Below are positions 35,879 through 46,628 of a DNA stretch of 64,000 bases, one piece after another (the stretch's first letter is position 1; each line of letters opens with the position of its first letter). The notes under the pieces are model-generated. The model made no database searches and was not told the origin of the DNA. It saw only the letters and a program-made list of their open reading frames with translations. The position numbers were made by a program, and so were the translations under genes. Source of the DNA: an uncultured Pelagibacteraceae bacterium (GTDB lineage: Bacteria; Pseudomonadota; Alphaproteobacteria; Pelagibacterales; Pelagibacteraceae); assembly GCA_902629935.1 (NCBI GenBank), contig CACOSU010000003.1, forward strand, positions 62,001-126,000, given 5' to 3'.

Positions 35879-37003
35879 TTATGCAATTATTTGTTTATGA
35901 TTAATTTTTGCACTTAATACTATGCCAAAACCAATCATTGTTGCTAACATAGATGAACCACCATATGACATTATTGGAAGTGGAGAACCAACTATAGGTA
36001 GTAATCCCAGAACCATTGATAAGTTTACTACAATATAAATAAAAATAGCAAAAGCGTATCCAAAACAAAAAAGTCTAGCAAAATTACTTCTTGAAATTGA
36101 TCCTATTCTAACAATTCGTAAAATTATGATAGAATATAATATTAAAAGACCAACCGATCCTATAAAGCCAAACTCTTCCGAAAATAATGTGAAGATAAAG
36201 TCGGTATGTTTTTCTGGTAAAAAATCTAAATAACTTTGAGTTCCCTTTAAAAAACCTTTTCCATTTAGTCCACCTGACCCTATAGCTATTTTAGATTGAA
36301 TTATTTGATATCCCGCTCCCAATGGGTCTCTATCTGGATCTAAGAAAGTCAGTATCCTTAATTTTTGATAAGGTTTTAAAAATGAAATTATAAAAGGGAG
36401 TGAAATTAAGAAAGTAAAAAAAGAATAAATAAAATATTTAATTTTTACTCCTCCCAACCACAGAATAATTAATCCACTAAGAGCTATTAATATTGAGGTG
36501 CCTAGATCAGGTTGTGAGATTACAAATATAATTGGAATTATTATAATTGTTAATACAACTATAATACTTGTAAATGTATTTACACTTTCAATTTTCAATC
36601 TGTGATAATATTTTGCAAGACACAATATAATTGCAACTTTCATCAATTCAGATGGTTGTAGTACAAACAAATATAAATTCATCCATCTTTGTGAACCAGA
36701 AGATTTTATTCCAAAAAACGAAACGTAAATTAACAAAAGTATTACAAGTAAATAAATTATATAAGAAATGCTGTGCCAAAATTTTATGTTAAAAAAAGCT
36801 AAAAATATCATTAAAGGAAAAAAAACCATAAGTTTTACAAAATGGTTTTTAGTATGAAAAAGTATTTCACCTCCGTCGGTGGAATACATTACAAACAAAC
36901 TAATAATAGAGAGTAAAATTACAGAAATTAGTAAAATATAATCTAGATTTTTAATTTTTTGAAAAATTGTAATCTCATTATTTAATCTGTCATGTTGAAA
37001 CAT
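35879..37003 (-). CDS. mrdB: rod-shape SEDS glycosyltransferase RodA
   Basis: This 374-residue SEDS protein has about ten helices and family motifs: GSQRWMNLYLFVLQPSELMKVAIIL near residue 110, ISQPDLGTSILIALSG near residue 165, TQSYLDFLPEKHTDFIFTLFSEEFG (catalytic loop) near residue 252, and PLPIMSYGGSSMLATM near the end. It polymerises peptidoglycan glycan strands with PBP2 during elongation. It follows mrdA with no gap, as in most bacteria. Confidence 0.97.
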   Translation of the reverse strand: MFQHDRLNNEITIFQKIKNLDYILLISVILLSIISLFVMYSTDGGEILFHTKNHFVKLMVFFPLMIFLAFFNIKFWHSISYIIYLLVILLLIYVSFFGIKSSGSQRWMNLYLFVLQPSELMKVAIILCLAKYYHRLKIESVNTFTSIIVVLTIIIIPIIFVISQPDLGTSILIALSGLIILWLGGVKIKYFIYSFFTFLISLPFIISFLKPYQKLRILTFLDPDRDPLGAGYQIIQSKIAIGSGGLNGKGFLKGTQSYLDFLPEKHTDFIFTLFSEEFGFIGSVGLLILYSIIILRIVRIGSISRSNFARLFCFGYAFAIFIYIVVNLSMVLGLLPIVGSPLPIMSYGGSSMLATMIGFGIVLSAKINHKQIIA

Positions 37004-38908
37004 TTAAATACTAATTTCCTCAAAATTTGGTTGTTTGTTTCTTAAATCATGTCTGTCAATTATTAATTTGAATAATTTTTTTGCAATTGGTGCTGCTGCC
37101 TTACTTCCAGATCCACCATGCTCAACAATTATGCTAAGTGCATATCTTGGGTTAGCATAAGGACCATAAGCTACATATAATGCGTGATCTCTATCTTTAT
37201 ATGGTATTTGTTCTAATTCCAAATCAAGCTCACGTTCTCTTTTGCTAATTCTTTTTACTTGAGCGGTACCAGTTTTTCCTGCAAATTGATATTTAGGATC
37301 ATCAATTCTGGACCTATAAGATGTTCCAAACCTTTCATTTGTAGAACTGAACATCGCTTCTTGAATTATCTTAATATTTTTTTCATCTTTAAAAAGTTTC
37401 TTACCAAAACCTTCTAAAATATCTTCTTGCATTAACGCTTTTGCATCTTCTAAGCTTATAGGCTTGTCATCAACTATTATTTTTGGTTTTATCGCATATC
37501 CACCATTCGCAATTTGTGCAGTCATCATACAAAGCTGCAAAGGTGTAGACTGTATGTATCCTTGACCAATGCCTGTAATTAATGTTTCTCCTAAAACCCA
37601 GCCTCGACCAAGATTATTTTTTTTCCATTTTGTGTTTGGAAAAAGTCCTTTTTTTTCATTATCAAAATAATCACCAAGTACTTTTTTTCCTAAGCCAAAC
37701 TTTTCAGCTGTAATATTCAGCCTATCAACCCCTAAAAGTCTTGCAACCTCATAAAAATAAGTGTCACAAGATTGTTTCATTGCATTGTTTAGGCTAACCC
37801 AGCCATGACCTTTTTCTTTCCAACAGTGAAATGTTTGACCATATAATTCAATCTTCCCTGTGCACTTAACTTTAAATTTAGTATCAACGACATTATTTTC
37901 TAGAGCTGATAAAGCAACTATTGGTTTAATTGTTGATCCTGGAGAGTAAAGACCTGATAAAGTTTTATTTATTAAGGGTTTTAATGGATTATTTCTAATT
38001 AGTTGCCACTCATCTTTACTTATTCCAAAAAGAAATGAATTTGGATCATAGGATGGAGATGAATACATTGCAATTATGTCTCCAGTATAAATATCCATTA
38101 CACTTATAGATCCTGCTTTATCGCTTAACAATTCTCCACATGTTTTTTGTATCTCTGTATCAACGGTTAAACGTATTTTTGCTCCTTGCTTACCTTTTTG
38201 GTGCTCTAACTGATTAATTCTTTTACCGTAAGCATTAACCTCATATCTTTGAATTGCATTTGTACCTATTAAATAATTTTCAAGTTTCTTTTCTAAACCT
38301 AATTTTCCGATTTTCATACCTGGTACAAATCTTTCCTGGACAGTTTGATTATTTAGAATTTCTTGTTCGCTAGGTTGACTTACGTATCCAAGCACATGAG
38401 TATATACATCTTTAAATGGGTAATTTCTTGAGATTGTCATAACTGGTTTAGCACCAACTAAGTCGTATAAATAATTGTTAATTTTTACAAATTGACTCCA
38501 GGTTAAATTTTCTGAAACGATTATACTATCCCATGGTTTTAACTCTGCTTTTAATTTATTTATTCTTGCAATTTTTTTCTCACTAAGATTTAAAAGATTT
38601 TTTAACCTAACCAATAAATAATTGAAATTTTCTACCTGCTCTGGAATAATATGCAGTTGATAAACTTTCAAGTTGCCAGCAATTATATTTCCGAAATAAT
38701 CAACAATATTTCCTCTTGTAGGTGGAAGTTTCCATTCTCTTATTCTATTTTTATCTGAAAGTGTGAGATATTTTTTATTTTCATTTATCTGTAGGGAAAA
38801 TAAACGAGCAACGATAGCAGCAAATACTATAATTTTTGCAGCCCCAATAATGAACATCCTCCTGTTAATTACATCAGCTTTTCTTATTCCTGAACTAGAT
38901 TTAATCAT
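37004..38908 (-). CDS. mrdA: penicillin-binding protein 2 (elongation transpeptidase)
   Basis: This 634-residue class B PBP has an N-terminal membrane anchor (residues 17-37), a dimerisation domain starting at LPPTRGNIVDYFGN, and the transpeptidase motifs SxxK in YSPGSTIKPI, SxN-type SCDTYFYE and KTG in FAGKTGTAQ. It crosslinks peptidoglycan together with RodA. It overlaps mreD by 8 bp and abuts mrdB. The length matches the family. Confidence 0.97.
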   Translation of the reverse strand: MIKSSSGIRKADVINRRMFIIGAAKIIVFAAIVARLFSLQINENKKYLTLSDKNRIREWKLPPTRGNIVDYFGNIIAGNLKVYQLHIIPEQVENFNYLLVRLKNLLNLSEKKIARINKLKAELKPWDSIIVSENLTWSQFVKINNYLYDLVGAKPVMTISRNYPFKDVYTHVLGYVSQPSEQEILNNQTVQERFVPGMKIGKLGLEKKLENYLIGTNAIQRYEVNAYGKRINQLEHQKGKQGAKIRLTVDTEIQKTCGELLSDKAGSISVMDIYTGDIIAMYSSPSYDPNSFLFGISKDEWQLIRNNPLKPLINKTLSGLYSPGSTIKPIVALSALENNVVDTKFKVKCTGKIELYGQTFHCWKEKGHGWVSLNNAMKQSCDTYFYEVARLLGVDRLNITAEKFGLGKKVLGDYFDNEKKGLFPNTKWKKNNLGRGWVLGETLITGIGQGYIQSTPLQLCMMTAQIANGGYAIKPKIIVDDKPISLEDAKALMQEDILEGFGKKLFKDEKNIKIIQEAMFSSTNERFGTSYRSRIDDPKYQFAGKTGTAQVKRISKRERELDLELEQIPYKDRDHALYVAYGPYANPRYALSIIVEHGGSGSKAAAPIAKKLFKLIIDRHDLRNKQPNFEEISI

Positions 38909-39419
38909 TTGCTTGATATGAAATTCTTTCGTTTAAAAAATTAAAGATTAAAAAAAATATTGGGTAAAATAAAAATGTAAATCCTGAGTTAATTAAATAG
39001 TTTGTATAATCAACTTTAATTAAAAAAACTAAATCTAAAATAATTACTTGAATTGAATTTATTAATAAAATTGTAAACAACAATGAAATCCAATCCTTCA
39101 TAAAATTTGGTGTTAAAGTAATATTTCTTATATATGCTGTTACTGTACAGAGGATTAGATAACAAAAACTACTAATTCCCATTGGTATTCCTACAACAAC
39201 GTCGTTAATAATACCTGCAAAAAAAATTGACATGTACCCCAATTTATCGGGGTTTCTTAAAGTCCAAAAAAAAATTAATAAATGTACAAAATTAAAAGCA
39301 AAATAATCAAGTTTTAGGTAATTAAAATCAAATTCGTTAAATACAGAAAAAAATAAAATAATCAAAGGTATATAAGATAAGAATATTCTTAAAAAAGGAC
39401 TTTTGTTAAGTGAAGACAT
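38901..39419 (-). CDS. mreD: rod-shape-determining protein MreD
   Basis: This 172-residue membrane protein has about five helices. The sequence is poorly conserved, as is normal for MreD, but FFAGIINDVVVGIPMGISSFCYL is the recognisable family segment. Its position between mreC (1-bp overlap) and mrdA (8-bp overlap) settles the call. It links the cytoplasmic MreB filaments to the elongation synthases. Confidence 0.9.
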   Translation of the reverse strand: MSSLNKSPFLRIFLSYIPLIILFFSVFNEFDFNYLKLDYFAFNFVHLLIFFWTLRNPDKLGYMSIFFAGIINDVVVGIPMGISSFCYLILCTVTAYIRNITLTPNFMKDWISLLFTILLINSIQVIILDLVFLIKVDYTNYLINSGFTFLFYPIFFLIFNFLNERISYQAND

Positions 39420-40267
39420 TATTTATCCCCACCATATTTAAAAGAAACTATTTTTACATAATTCAATTGAGTAAAATCGGAAAAAAAATTAATTTTTCCT
39501 TCTGATATGTTGTCAATTTTTCCAATTGGAATACCAGGTTTAAATAATCCACCTAGACCTGAAGTGTATGCAATAATTTCTTTATTTTTAAAATCTTCTT
39601 CGAAATCCTGTTGAGTATGTTCAATTATTCCAAAATCATTACCAGTCCCGGAAACAACAGCCTGGATATCATCTGGCTCTAAAACAGATGGTATTTTGCT
39701 ATTTAGATCAGATAATAACAATGCTCTAGAATTAGTATAATTAACCTCAATTATTTGACCCACCAAGTAAACTTCATCAATTACAGCCATTCCAAGTTTT
39801 ACTTTATCTTTTGTACCTTTGTTTAAAACAATAGATTTTAAATATGGACTATCTTTATCAATTAAAACTCTAGCAAATATTTCCTCTGAACTTATGCTTT
39901 CATCAAGTAAATCTCTAAGTTTTTTATTTTCTATAGTTAAAAAATTATTCAGTAATTTAATTTGCTCATTGTTTTCTATTTTTATCAATTCTTTTTTATT
40001 AATTTCATATAAATCCATATGTGAATCTATTTCAAATATTAATTCTCTGATTTTATTTTCTGGGATTGATGAAATATAAGAAGATCTATAAATTATTTCA
40101 TTTATTGCTAATTTTATTATTTGAATTGCTTTAAAATTAAAATTACTTAAGACTATTACAAAAATTGATAAAAAAATCAAAGTTAGTAAAGAAAATTTTT
40201 GTTTATCTTTTTTTTTTAAAAAAGCTGATCTAATGGCAATTACAAAATCATCTCTGCCGGTAGCCAT
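39419..40267 (-). CDS. mreC: rod-shape-determining protein MreC
   Basis: This 282-residue protein has one N-terminal membrane helix (residues 24-44), a coiled-coil stretch (about residues 70-120) and the beta-domain with KDSPYLKSIVLNKGTKDKVKLGMAVIDE and SRALLLSDLNSKIPSVL, as in MreC. It scaffolds the elongasome in the periplasm. It is encoded 5 bp after mreB and overlaps mreD by one base. Confidence 0.95.
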   Translation of the reverse strand: MATGRDDFVIAIRSAFLKKKDKQKFSLLTLIFLSIFVIVLSNFNFKAIQIIKLAINEIIYRSSYISSIPENKIRELIFEIDSHMDLYEINKKELIKIENNEQIKLLNNFLTIENKKLRDLLDESISSEEIFARVLIDKDSPYLKSIVLNKGTKDKVKLGMAVIDEVYLVGQIIEVNYTNSRALLLSDLNSKIPSVLEPDDIQAVVSGTGNDFGIIEHTQQDFEEDFKNKEIIAYTSGLGGLFKPGIPIGKIDNISEGKINFFSDFTQLNYVKIVSFKYGGDK

Positions 40268-40272
40268 TTTTT

Positions 40273-41307
<1,035 letters not shown>

Positions 41308-42885
41308 TTAAACTCCCCCTTTTACCTTTTGATGTTCAATATTTTCTGAAAGAGATTTTTTTTCTCTCTTAATAAGCATTTTATTTAATGCATTTAAATA
41401 AGCTTTTGCAGAAGCTACTAAAGTATCTGTATCTGCAGATTGTCCTACAGTTGTTCTATCATTCTCTTCAATTTTTACACTTACAGTTGCTTGAGCATCG
41501 GTACCTTCCGTTACAGCGTGTACTTGATATAAAGATAATTTTACATCATGCTCGTAAAGTTCTTTTATACATTTAAAAATTGCGTCTACTGGACCGTCTC
41601 CAGTTTGAGTAGTTTGTTTAATATCTCCAAAAACATCTAATGTCATTTCTGCTCTTTGAGGTTCTCCAGTACCTGCAAAAACTTTTAATGATTTTAAATT
41701 TATAGCATTAATTTTATTATCGACAATTAAGCTATCATCAACTAAAGCGATTATATCTTCATCATATATTTGTTTTTTCTTATCTGCTAAGATTTTAAAT
41801 TTTCCAAATGCCTCTTGTATAACGTCATCTGTTACATCTGTGTATCCTAAGTCACTTAATTTGTCTTTAAAAGCATGCCTTCCTGAATGTTTTCCCATGA
41901 CTAATGATGTTTTTTTTACACCAACACTTTCTGGAGACATAATTTCATAAGTTTCTCTATTCTTTAACATTCCGTCTTGATGAATACCTGACTCGTGTGC
42001 AAAAGCATTTTTACCAACAATTGCTTTATTAAACTGAACAGGAAAACCAGTTGCATTTGAAACCATTTTTGATGCTTTACTAATTAATTCTGTTTTTATC
42101 CCAGTATCATATGGCATTAAATCATTTCTTGTTTTAATTGCCATCACAATTTCTTCAAGGGCAGCGTTCCCAGCTCTTTCACCGATACCATTTATTGTAC
42201 ATTCAATTTGTCTCACACCTGCTGATAATCCAGCTAATGCGTTTGCAACCGCTAATCCTAAATCATTGTGACAATGTGCAGAAATTATTGCCTTATCAAT
42301 ATTAGGAACATTATTTTTTATATGTGTAATTGTTTTTGCAAATTCCTCAGGAATAGAATATCCAACTGTATCAGGAATATTAATAGTTGTTGCTCCACAT
42401 TTAATTGCAAGTTCAATTGTTTTACACATAAAATCTAGAGTTGTTCTTGTTCCATCCTCACAAGACCACTCAACATCGTCAGTAAATTTTTTTGCGTAAG
42501 TTACGCTTTCTTTTACTGCATCTATAACCTGCTCATCACTCATATTAAGTTTATGCTTCATATGGACTGGGCTAGTAGAAATAAAAGTATGAATTCTAAA
42601 TCTTTTTGCAAATTTTAGTGACTCATAACATGCATCAATATCTTTCTTTTTTGCCCTTGCTAAACCACAGGGAATTGAATTTTTTAAACCTTTACTGATT
42701 GCTGAGACAGCCTCAAAATCTCCTGGTGATGTAATTGGAAAACCAGCTTCAATAATATCAATTCCCATATCGTCAAATACTCTTGATATTTGAATTTTTT
42801 CTTCAACACTCATTGATGCACCTGGTGATTGCTCACCATCTCTCATTGTAGTATCAAAAATGTATACCTTATCTTTATTGCTCAT
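41308..42885 (-). CDS. leuA: 2-isopropylmalate synthase
   Basis: This 525-residue enzyme condenses acetyl-CoA with 2-oxoisovalerate in the first committed step of leucine synthesis. It has the TIM-barrel start FDTTMRDGEQSPGASM (residues 10-25), the metal His pair in SAHCHNDLGLAVAN and GIGERAGNAALEEIVMA. AFAHESGIHQDGML follows near residue 297, and a C-terminal LeuA regulatory domain occupies about residues 380-510. It directly precedes mreB on the same strand. Leucine feedback is expected from the regulatory domain. Confidence 0.97.
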   Translation of the reverse strand: MSNKDKVYIFDTTMRDGEQSPGASMSVEEKIQISRVFDDMGIDIIEAGFPITSPGDFEAVSAISKGLKNSIPCGLARAKKKDIDACYESLKFAKRFRIHTFISTSPVHMKHKLNMSDEQVIDAVKESVTYAKKFTDDVEWSCEDGTRTTLDFMCKTIELAIKCGATTINIPDTVGYSIPEEFAKTITHIKNNVPNIDKAIISAHCHNDLGLAVANALAGLSAGVRQIECTINGIGERAGNAALEEIVMAIKTRNDLMPYDTGIKTELISKASKMVSNATGFPVQFNKAIVGKNAFAHESGIHQDGMLKNRETYEIMSPESVGVKKTSLVMGKHSGRHAFKDKLSDLGYTDVTDDVIQEAFGKFKILADKKKQIYDEDIIALVDDSLIVDNKINAINLKSLKVFAGTGEPQRAEMTLDVFGDIKQTTQTGDGPVDAIFKCIKELYEHDVKLSLYQVHAVTEGTDAQATVSVKIEENDRTTVGQSADTDTLVASAKAYLNALNKMLIKREKKSLSENIEHQKVKGGV

Positions 42886-42987
42886 ATTCCTAATTTTTAG
42901 AAAATCTATAATACAATCTATAAGAGAGATTGCAAAATAATAAGTAAATTTTATATTTAAAATAGACCATTTTGGGATGCTGTTAAA

Positions 42988-44670
42988 TTAATTGTAAATA
43001 GACTCTATTTTTGGCATCAAGCGTAGAAGTTCTTTTGTGTATTCGTTTTGTGGCTTTAAAAATAAGTCTTCAGTATTTGTAACCTCACACAATTTACCGT
43101 CTTTTAAGACACCAATTCTATCACACATCTGTCTCACAACTGGTAGATCATGACTAATAAACAATATTGTTAAATTTAATTGCTCTTGGAGATCTTTTAA
43201 TAAATTTAAAATTTGCGCTTGAATACTTACATCTAAAGCAGAAGTTGGTTCATCACAGACTAAAAGTCTTGGTTGTGTTGCTAAAGCTCTTGCAATTGAG
43301 ATTCTTTGTCTTTGTCCACCTGAAAATTCATGAGGATATCTATCTGCAGATTTTTGAATTAATTCAACCGACTCTAATAAATCAAAAATATATCTATTTA
43401 AATCAGAATTCGAAATTAACGGATTATGAAGTTTAATTGGTTCTGCAATTATATCTTTAACTTTAAGTCTACCATTCAAAGAAGAATAAGGATCTTGAAA
43501 TATCATTTGTATTTGCTTTCTGAATTTCATCAGTTCAGATTTTTGTTTAATTTTTGTTATACAAACTTTATCAAAATATATATCGCCAGAAGATGGTTTG
43601 AATAAATTTACAATCATTTTAGCAATCGTAGATTTACCGCTCCCACTTTCACCCACTAAACCAAAAGTTTCTCCTTCTTTTATTTCAAACGAAACATCGT
43701 TAACTGCCATTATAGAATTTTTAGAATTTTCTGTAAAAAAATTATCATCAAAACTTTTATCTAGATTTTTTACTTGCACTAAATCTTGAGTTTTAATTTC
43801 TCTTTTTTGCCATCTGTTTAAAATTTTAATATTATTTGGTTTATCGTTTTTATTTTCATTTTCGATAATTACAAATCTTGATATTTTTTTATTTGTTGGT
43901 GGTACAGAACTTACTAGACTTTTGGTATAATTTTTTTGTGGATTAGTTAAAATCTCTTTAGTGATTCCTATTTCAACTAGATCTCCACTTTTCATTACTG
44001 CAACACGATCAGTAGTTTCAGCTATAACACCCATATCGTGTGTAATTAAAATTACTGCAAGATTTCTCTCTTTTGTTAATCTTTTAATTAATTCAAGAAT
44101 TTGTGATTGAATTGAAACATCTAAAGCAGTTGTTGGCTCGTCTGCTATAAGTAACTCAGGCTCACAACACAATGCGAGTGATATTACTACTCTTTGCCTC
44201 ATTCCTCCTGAAAACTGATGAGGATAATTATTAAATCTTTTCTCAGCATCTTTAATTCCAACTTCTTTTAATAAGTTAATTGATTTATTTTTCGCCTCTT
44301 CTTTGCTCAACTGGAGATGCGTTTGAATTGTTTCTATTAACTGTTCGCCAACTGTAAGAATTGGATTTAAAGATGTTTGCGGGTCTTGAAATATCAATCC
44401 AATTTTATTTCCTCTATAATTAACTAAGCTTTCAGAATTTTTATGAATATTTAGATCTCCTAATATTACAGATCCACCTGAAACTTTACCAGGTTCATCA
44501 ATTAAATTTATTATTGCGTTTCCTACAGTACTTTTCCCAGACCCTGACTCTCCAACTAAACCTAATATTTCACCTTTGTTTACTTCAATATTTATATTTT
44601 TAGCTGCATAAACAGTTTCTTTTCTCATTTGATAATCCACGCTCAAGTTATTAATTTTTAAAAAACTCAT
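42988..44670 (-). CDS. fused peptide-type ABC ATPase (two nucleotide-binding domains, YejF-like)
   Basis: This 560-residue protein carries two complete OppD/OppF-type ATPase domains. Domain 1 has Walker A GESGSGKST (about residue 39) and signature QFSGGMRQRVVISLAL. Domain 2 has Walker A GESGSGKST (about residue 348) and signature EFSGGQRQRISIARAL, with Walker B LLVCDEPTSALD. The fused form is typical of the Yej and related dipeptide/oligopeptide importers. It overlaps the permease gene by 4 bp and is the last gene of the operon. Confidence 0.93.
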   Translation of the reverse strand: MSFLKINNLSVDYQMRKETVYAAKNINIEVNKGEILGLVGESGSGKSTVGNAIINLIDEPGKVSGGSVILGDLNIHKNSESLVNYRGNKIGLIFQDPQTSLNPILTVGEQLIETIQTHLQLSKEEAKNKSINLLKEVGIKDAEKRFNNYPHQFSGGMRQRVVISLALCCEPELLIADEPTTALDVSIQSQILELIKRLTKERNLAVILITHDMGVIAETTDRVAVMKSGDLVEIGITKEILTNPQKNYTKSLVSSVPPTNKKISRFVIIENENKNDKPNNIKILNRWQKREIKTQDLVQVKNLDKSFDDNFFTENSKNSIMAVNDVSFEIKEGETFGLVGESGSGKSTIAKMIVNLFKPSSGDIYFDKVCITKIKQKSELMKFRKQIQMIFQDPYSSLNGRLKVKDIIAEPIKLHNPLISNSDLNRYIFDLLESVELIQKSADRYPHEFSGGQRQRISIARALATQPRLLVCDEPTSALDVSIQAQILNLLKDLQEQLNLTILFISHDLPVVRQMCDRIGVLKDGKLCEVTNTEDLFLKPQNEYTKELLRLMPKIESIYN

Positions 44671-45605
44671 TTTTTTAATTTTGGATTAAGTGTATCCCTC
44701 ATCCAATCTCCTAACAAATTAATTGAAAATGCCAAAATAACCAAAAATATTGCTGGAAAAAAAGTAATCCACCATTCTCCTGAAAATAAGAAATCATTAC
44801 CCAATCTTATTAAAGTACCTAAAGAAGGTGTTGTTGGTGGTACACCAACTCCCAAAAAACTTAATGTGGACTCTGCTATTATTGCTAATGCTAAACCAAT
44901 TGTTCCTATAACTAATACTGGTCTTAAAATATTTGGCAAAATGTGCTTAAACATAATTATTAAATTAGGAACACCAATAATTGTTGATGCAGAGATATAA
45001 TCCTTATTCTTTTCAACTAATGTTGCGGCTCTAGATACTCTTGCAAATTGCGGCCATTCAGAAATTCCAATTGCAAATATTAAAACATAGATTGCCATTT
45101 CGTCGTGCATTTCTCTTGATATCAATCCTCTTGCTATACCATCAACTAATAATGCCATTAAAATACTTGGAACTGTTAACTGAACATCAGTTAATCTCAT
45201 TACTATCATTTCATATTTGCCACCGAAAAAACCTGCTGTTAATCCTAGCCCAACACCAAGCACTAAGCTGAAAATTATTGCTGAAAATCCAACTATAAGT
45301 GAAATTCTAGATCCATATAAAATTGTTGATAACATATCTCTACCTTGACCATCTGTTCCTAAAATAAATTTAGCAAGTCCATCTTCAGTCCAAGAAGGTG
45401 GTGTGAAAGCATCCATAAGTGATAACGAGGATGGATCAAAAGGATTATAAGGTGTTATTAATTCTACAAAAAAAGAGCAGAAAAAAATTATAAATAATAT
45501 TACTGAAGACGCTATTGCAGTTGGTGACTTTATAAAACTGTGATAAATATCACTGTCTTTTATTCTAACCCATGTGGTTAAAGAATTATTATCCACTTGC
45601 AACAT
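44667..45605 (-). CDS. peptide-type ABC permease (DppC/OppC-like)
   Basis: This permease of about 312 residues has the OppC-type N-terminal domain, GTDGQGRDMLSTILYGSRISL near residue 95, and the coupling motif EWPQFARVSRAATLVEKNKDYI near residue 190. I prefer the ATG at 45605 (MLQVDNNSL) over the possible 45653 start, because the extra residues lack family character and lie inside the upstream permease gene. A purine-rich AAAGGAG abuts this ATG, so translation might begin a few codons further in. The reading frame overlaps the upstream gene by about 17 bp. Confidence 0.88.
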   Translation of the reverse strand: MLQVDNNSLTTWVRIKDSDIYHSFIKSPTAIASSVILFIIFFCSFFVELITPYNPFDPSSLSLMDAFTPPSWTEDGLAKFILGTDGQGRDMLSTILYGSRISLIVGFSAIIFSLVLGVGLGLTAGFFGGKYEMIVMRLTDVQLTVPSILMALLVDGIARGLISREMHDEMAIYVLIFAIGISEWPQFARVSRAATLVEKNKDYISASTIIGVPNLIIMFKHILPNILRPVLVIGTIGLALAIIAESTLSFLGVGVPPTTPSLGTLIRLGNDFLFSGEWWITFFPAIFLVILAFSINLLGDWMRDTLNPKLKK

Positions 45606-46572
45606 CTCCTTTAACTCTAATTCTTGGATCAATAAAATAATATAAAATATCAACTATAAAATTTATCATAACAAACACAAAAGCAATAAAAACCAAATAT
45701 GCAGACATAATTGGAATATCTACAAATTGTACTGCTTGTATAAATAGGAAACCCATTCCAGGCCACTGGAAAACTGTTTCAGTAATAATAGAAAATGCAA
45801 TTAAAGTTCCAATGTTTATTCCTGCAATAGTAATTACTGGTATTAATCCATTTTTTAGTGCGTGTTTATATTTTATACTTTTTTCGTCAATTCCACGTGC
45901 ACGTGCAAATTTTATATAGTCAGTTTGCAAGATTTCCATCATCTCAGCTCTTACCAATCTAATTATATATGTCATTTGAAAAAGACTTAGAGTAACTGAA
46001 GGAAGTATAATTGCTTTAAGTCCAGAGATTGTCAAAAAACCTGTGGTCCAAAAACCAAGATCAACAACTTCTCCTCTACCAAAAGATGGTAAAATTCCTA
46101 AAATAACGGCAAATAGGTATATAAACAAAATACCAATTACAAATGTAGGGAGTGATACTCCTAGTAACGAAACGGCTAAGATAACATCACTTAAAAATCC
46201 CTTCCGATTAATACCAGTATAAACACCTAATAAAGTCCCTGAAATTAGAGCAATTAATGCAGAAATAACAACTAGTTCAATAGTTGCAGGAAGTCTCTCC
46301 ACTATTAGCTCAGAAACAGGTCGTCTTAATTGGTAAGATATACCAAATTCACCTTTAGAGGCATTTATAACAAATCTTGTAAATTGAACATGAATTGGAT
46401 CCATTAATCCCAGTGTATCTCTCAATTCAGCTCTTTCTTCATCTGAAGTTTCCTCTCCAACCATATTGTTAATTGGATCTCCAACAAAATTGAATAAAGA
46501 GAAAGATACAAAGGCAACAACTAGCATTACCAAGGCTGATTGAAACAGTCTTTTAAAAAAATATTTAATCAA
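45589..46572 (-). CDS. peptide-type ABC permease (DppB/OppB-like)
   Basis: This 327-residue permease has the DppB start (KRLFQSALVMLVVAFVSFSLFNFVGDP), the GEFGISYQLRRPVSELI segment near residue 72 and the ATPase-contact loop RLVRAEMMEILQTDYIKFARARGIDE near residue 205. It pairs with the DppC-like subunit to form the channel. It is preceded by the binding-protein gene and an intergenic hairpin. Confidence 0.93.
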   Translation of the reverse strand: MIKYFFKRLFQSALVMLVVAFVSFSLFNFVGDPINNMVGEETSDEERAELRDTLGLMDPIHVQFTRFVINASKGEFGISYQLRRPVSELIVERLPATIELVVISALIALISGTLLGVYTGINRKGFLSDVILAVSLLGVSLPTFVIGILFIYLFAVILGILPSFGRGEVVDLGFWTTGFLTISGLKAIILPSVTLSLFQMTYIIRLVRAEMMEILQTDYIKFARARGIDEKSIKYKHALKNGLIPVITIAGINIGTLIAFSIITETVFQWPGMGFLFIQAVQFVDIPIMSAYLVFIAFVFVMINFIVDILYYFIDPRIRVKGDVASG

Positions 46573-46587
46573 TTTGTGAAAGTTTAA

Positions 46588-46621
46588 TTTTACAAGCCCT
46601 TTACAAAAAGGGCTTGTAAAA
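46588..46621 (-). other. stable intergenic hairpin between binding-protein and permease genes
   Basis: A perfect 14-bp inverted repeat (arms ttttacaagccctt and aagggcttgtaaaa, 6-nt loop) lies between the binding-protein stop and the permease start. The minus-strand 3' side continues AAUUAAAC rather than a clean U-run, so it is more likely a 3'-end stabiliser or leaky terminator than a strong one. Confidence 0.8.
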
Positions 46622-46628
46622 ATTTAAT

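Noticed and set aside
46588-46621. Classical strong terminator
   Set aside because: The stem is excellent but no clean U-run follows on the transcribed strand, so it is listed only as a stable hairpin.
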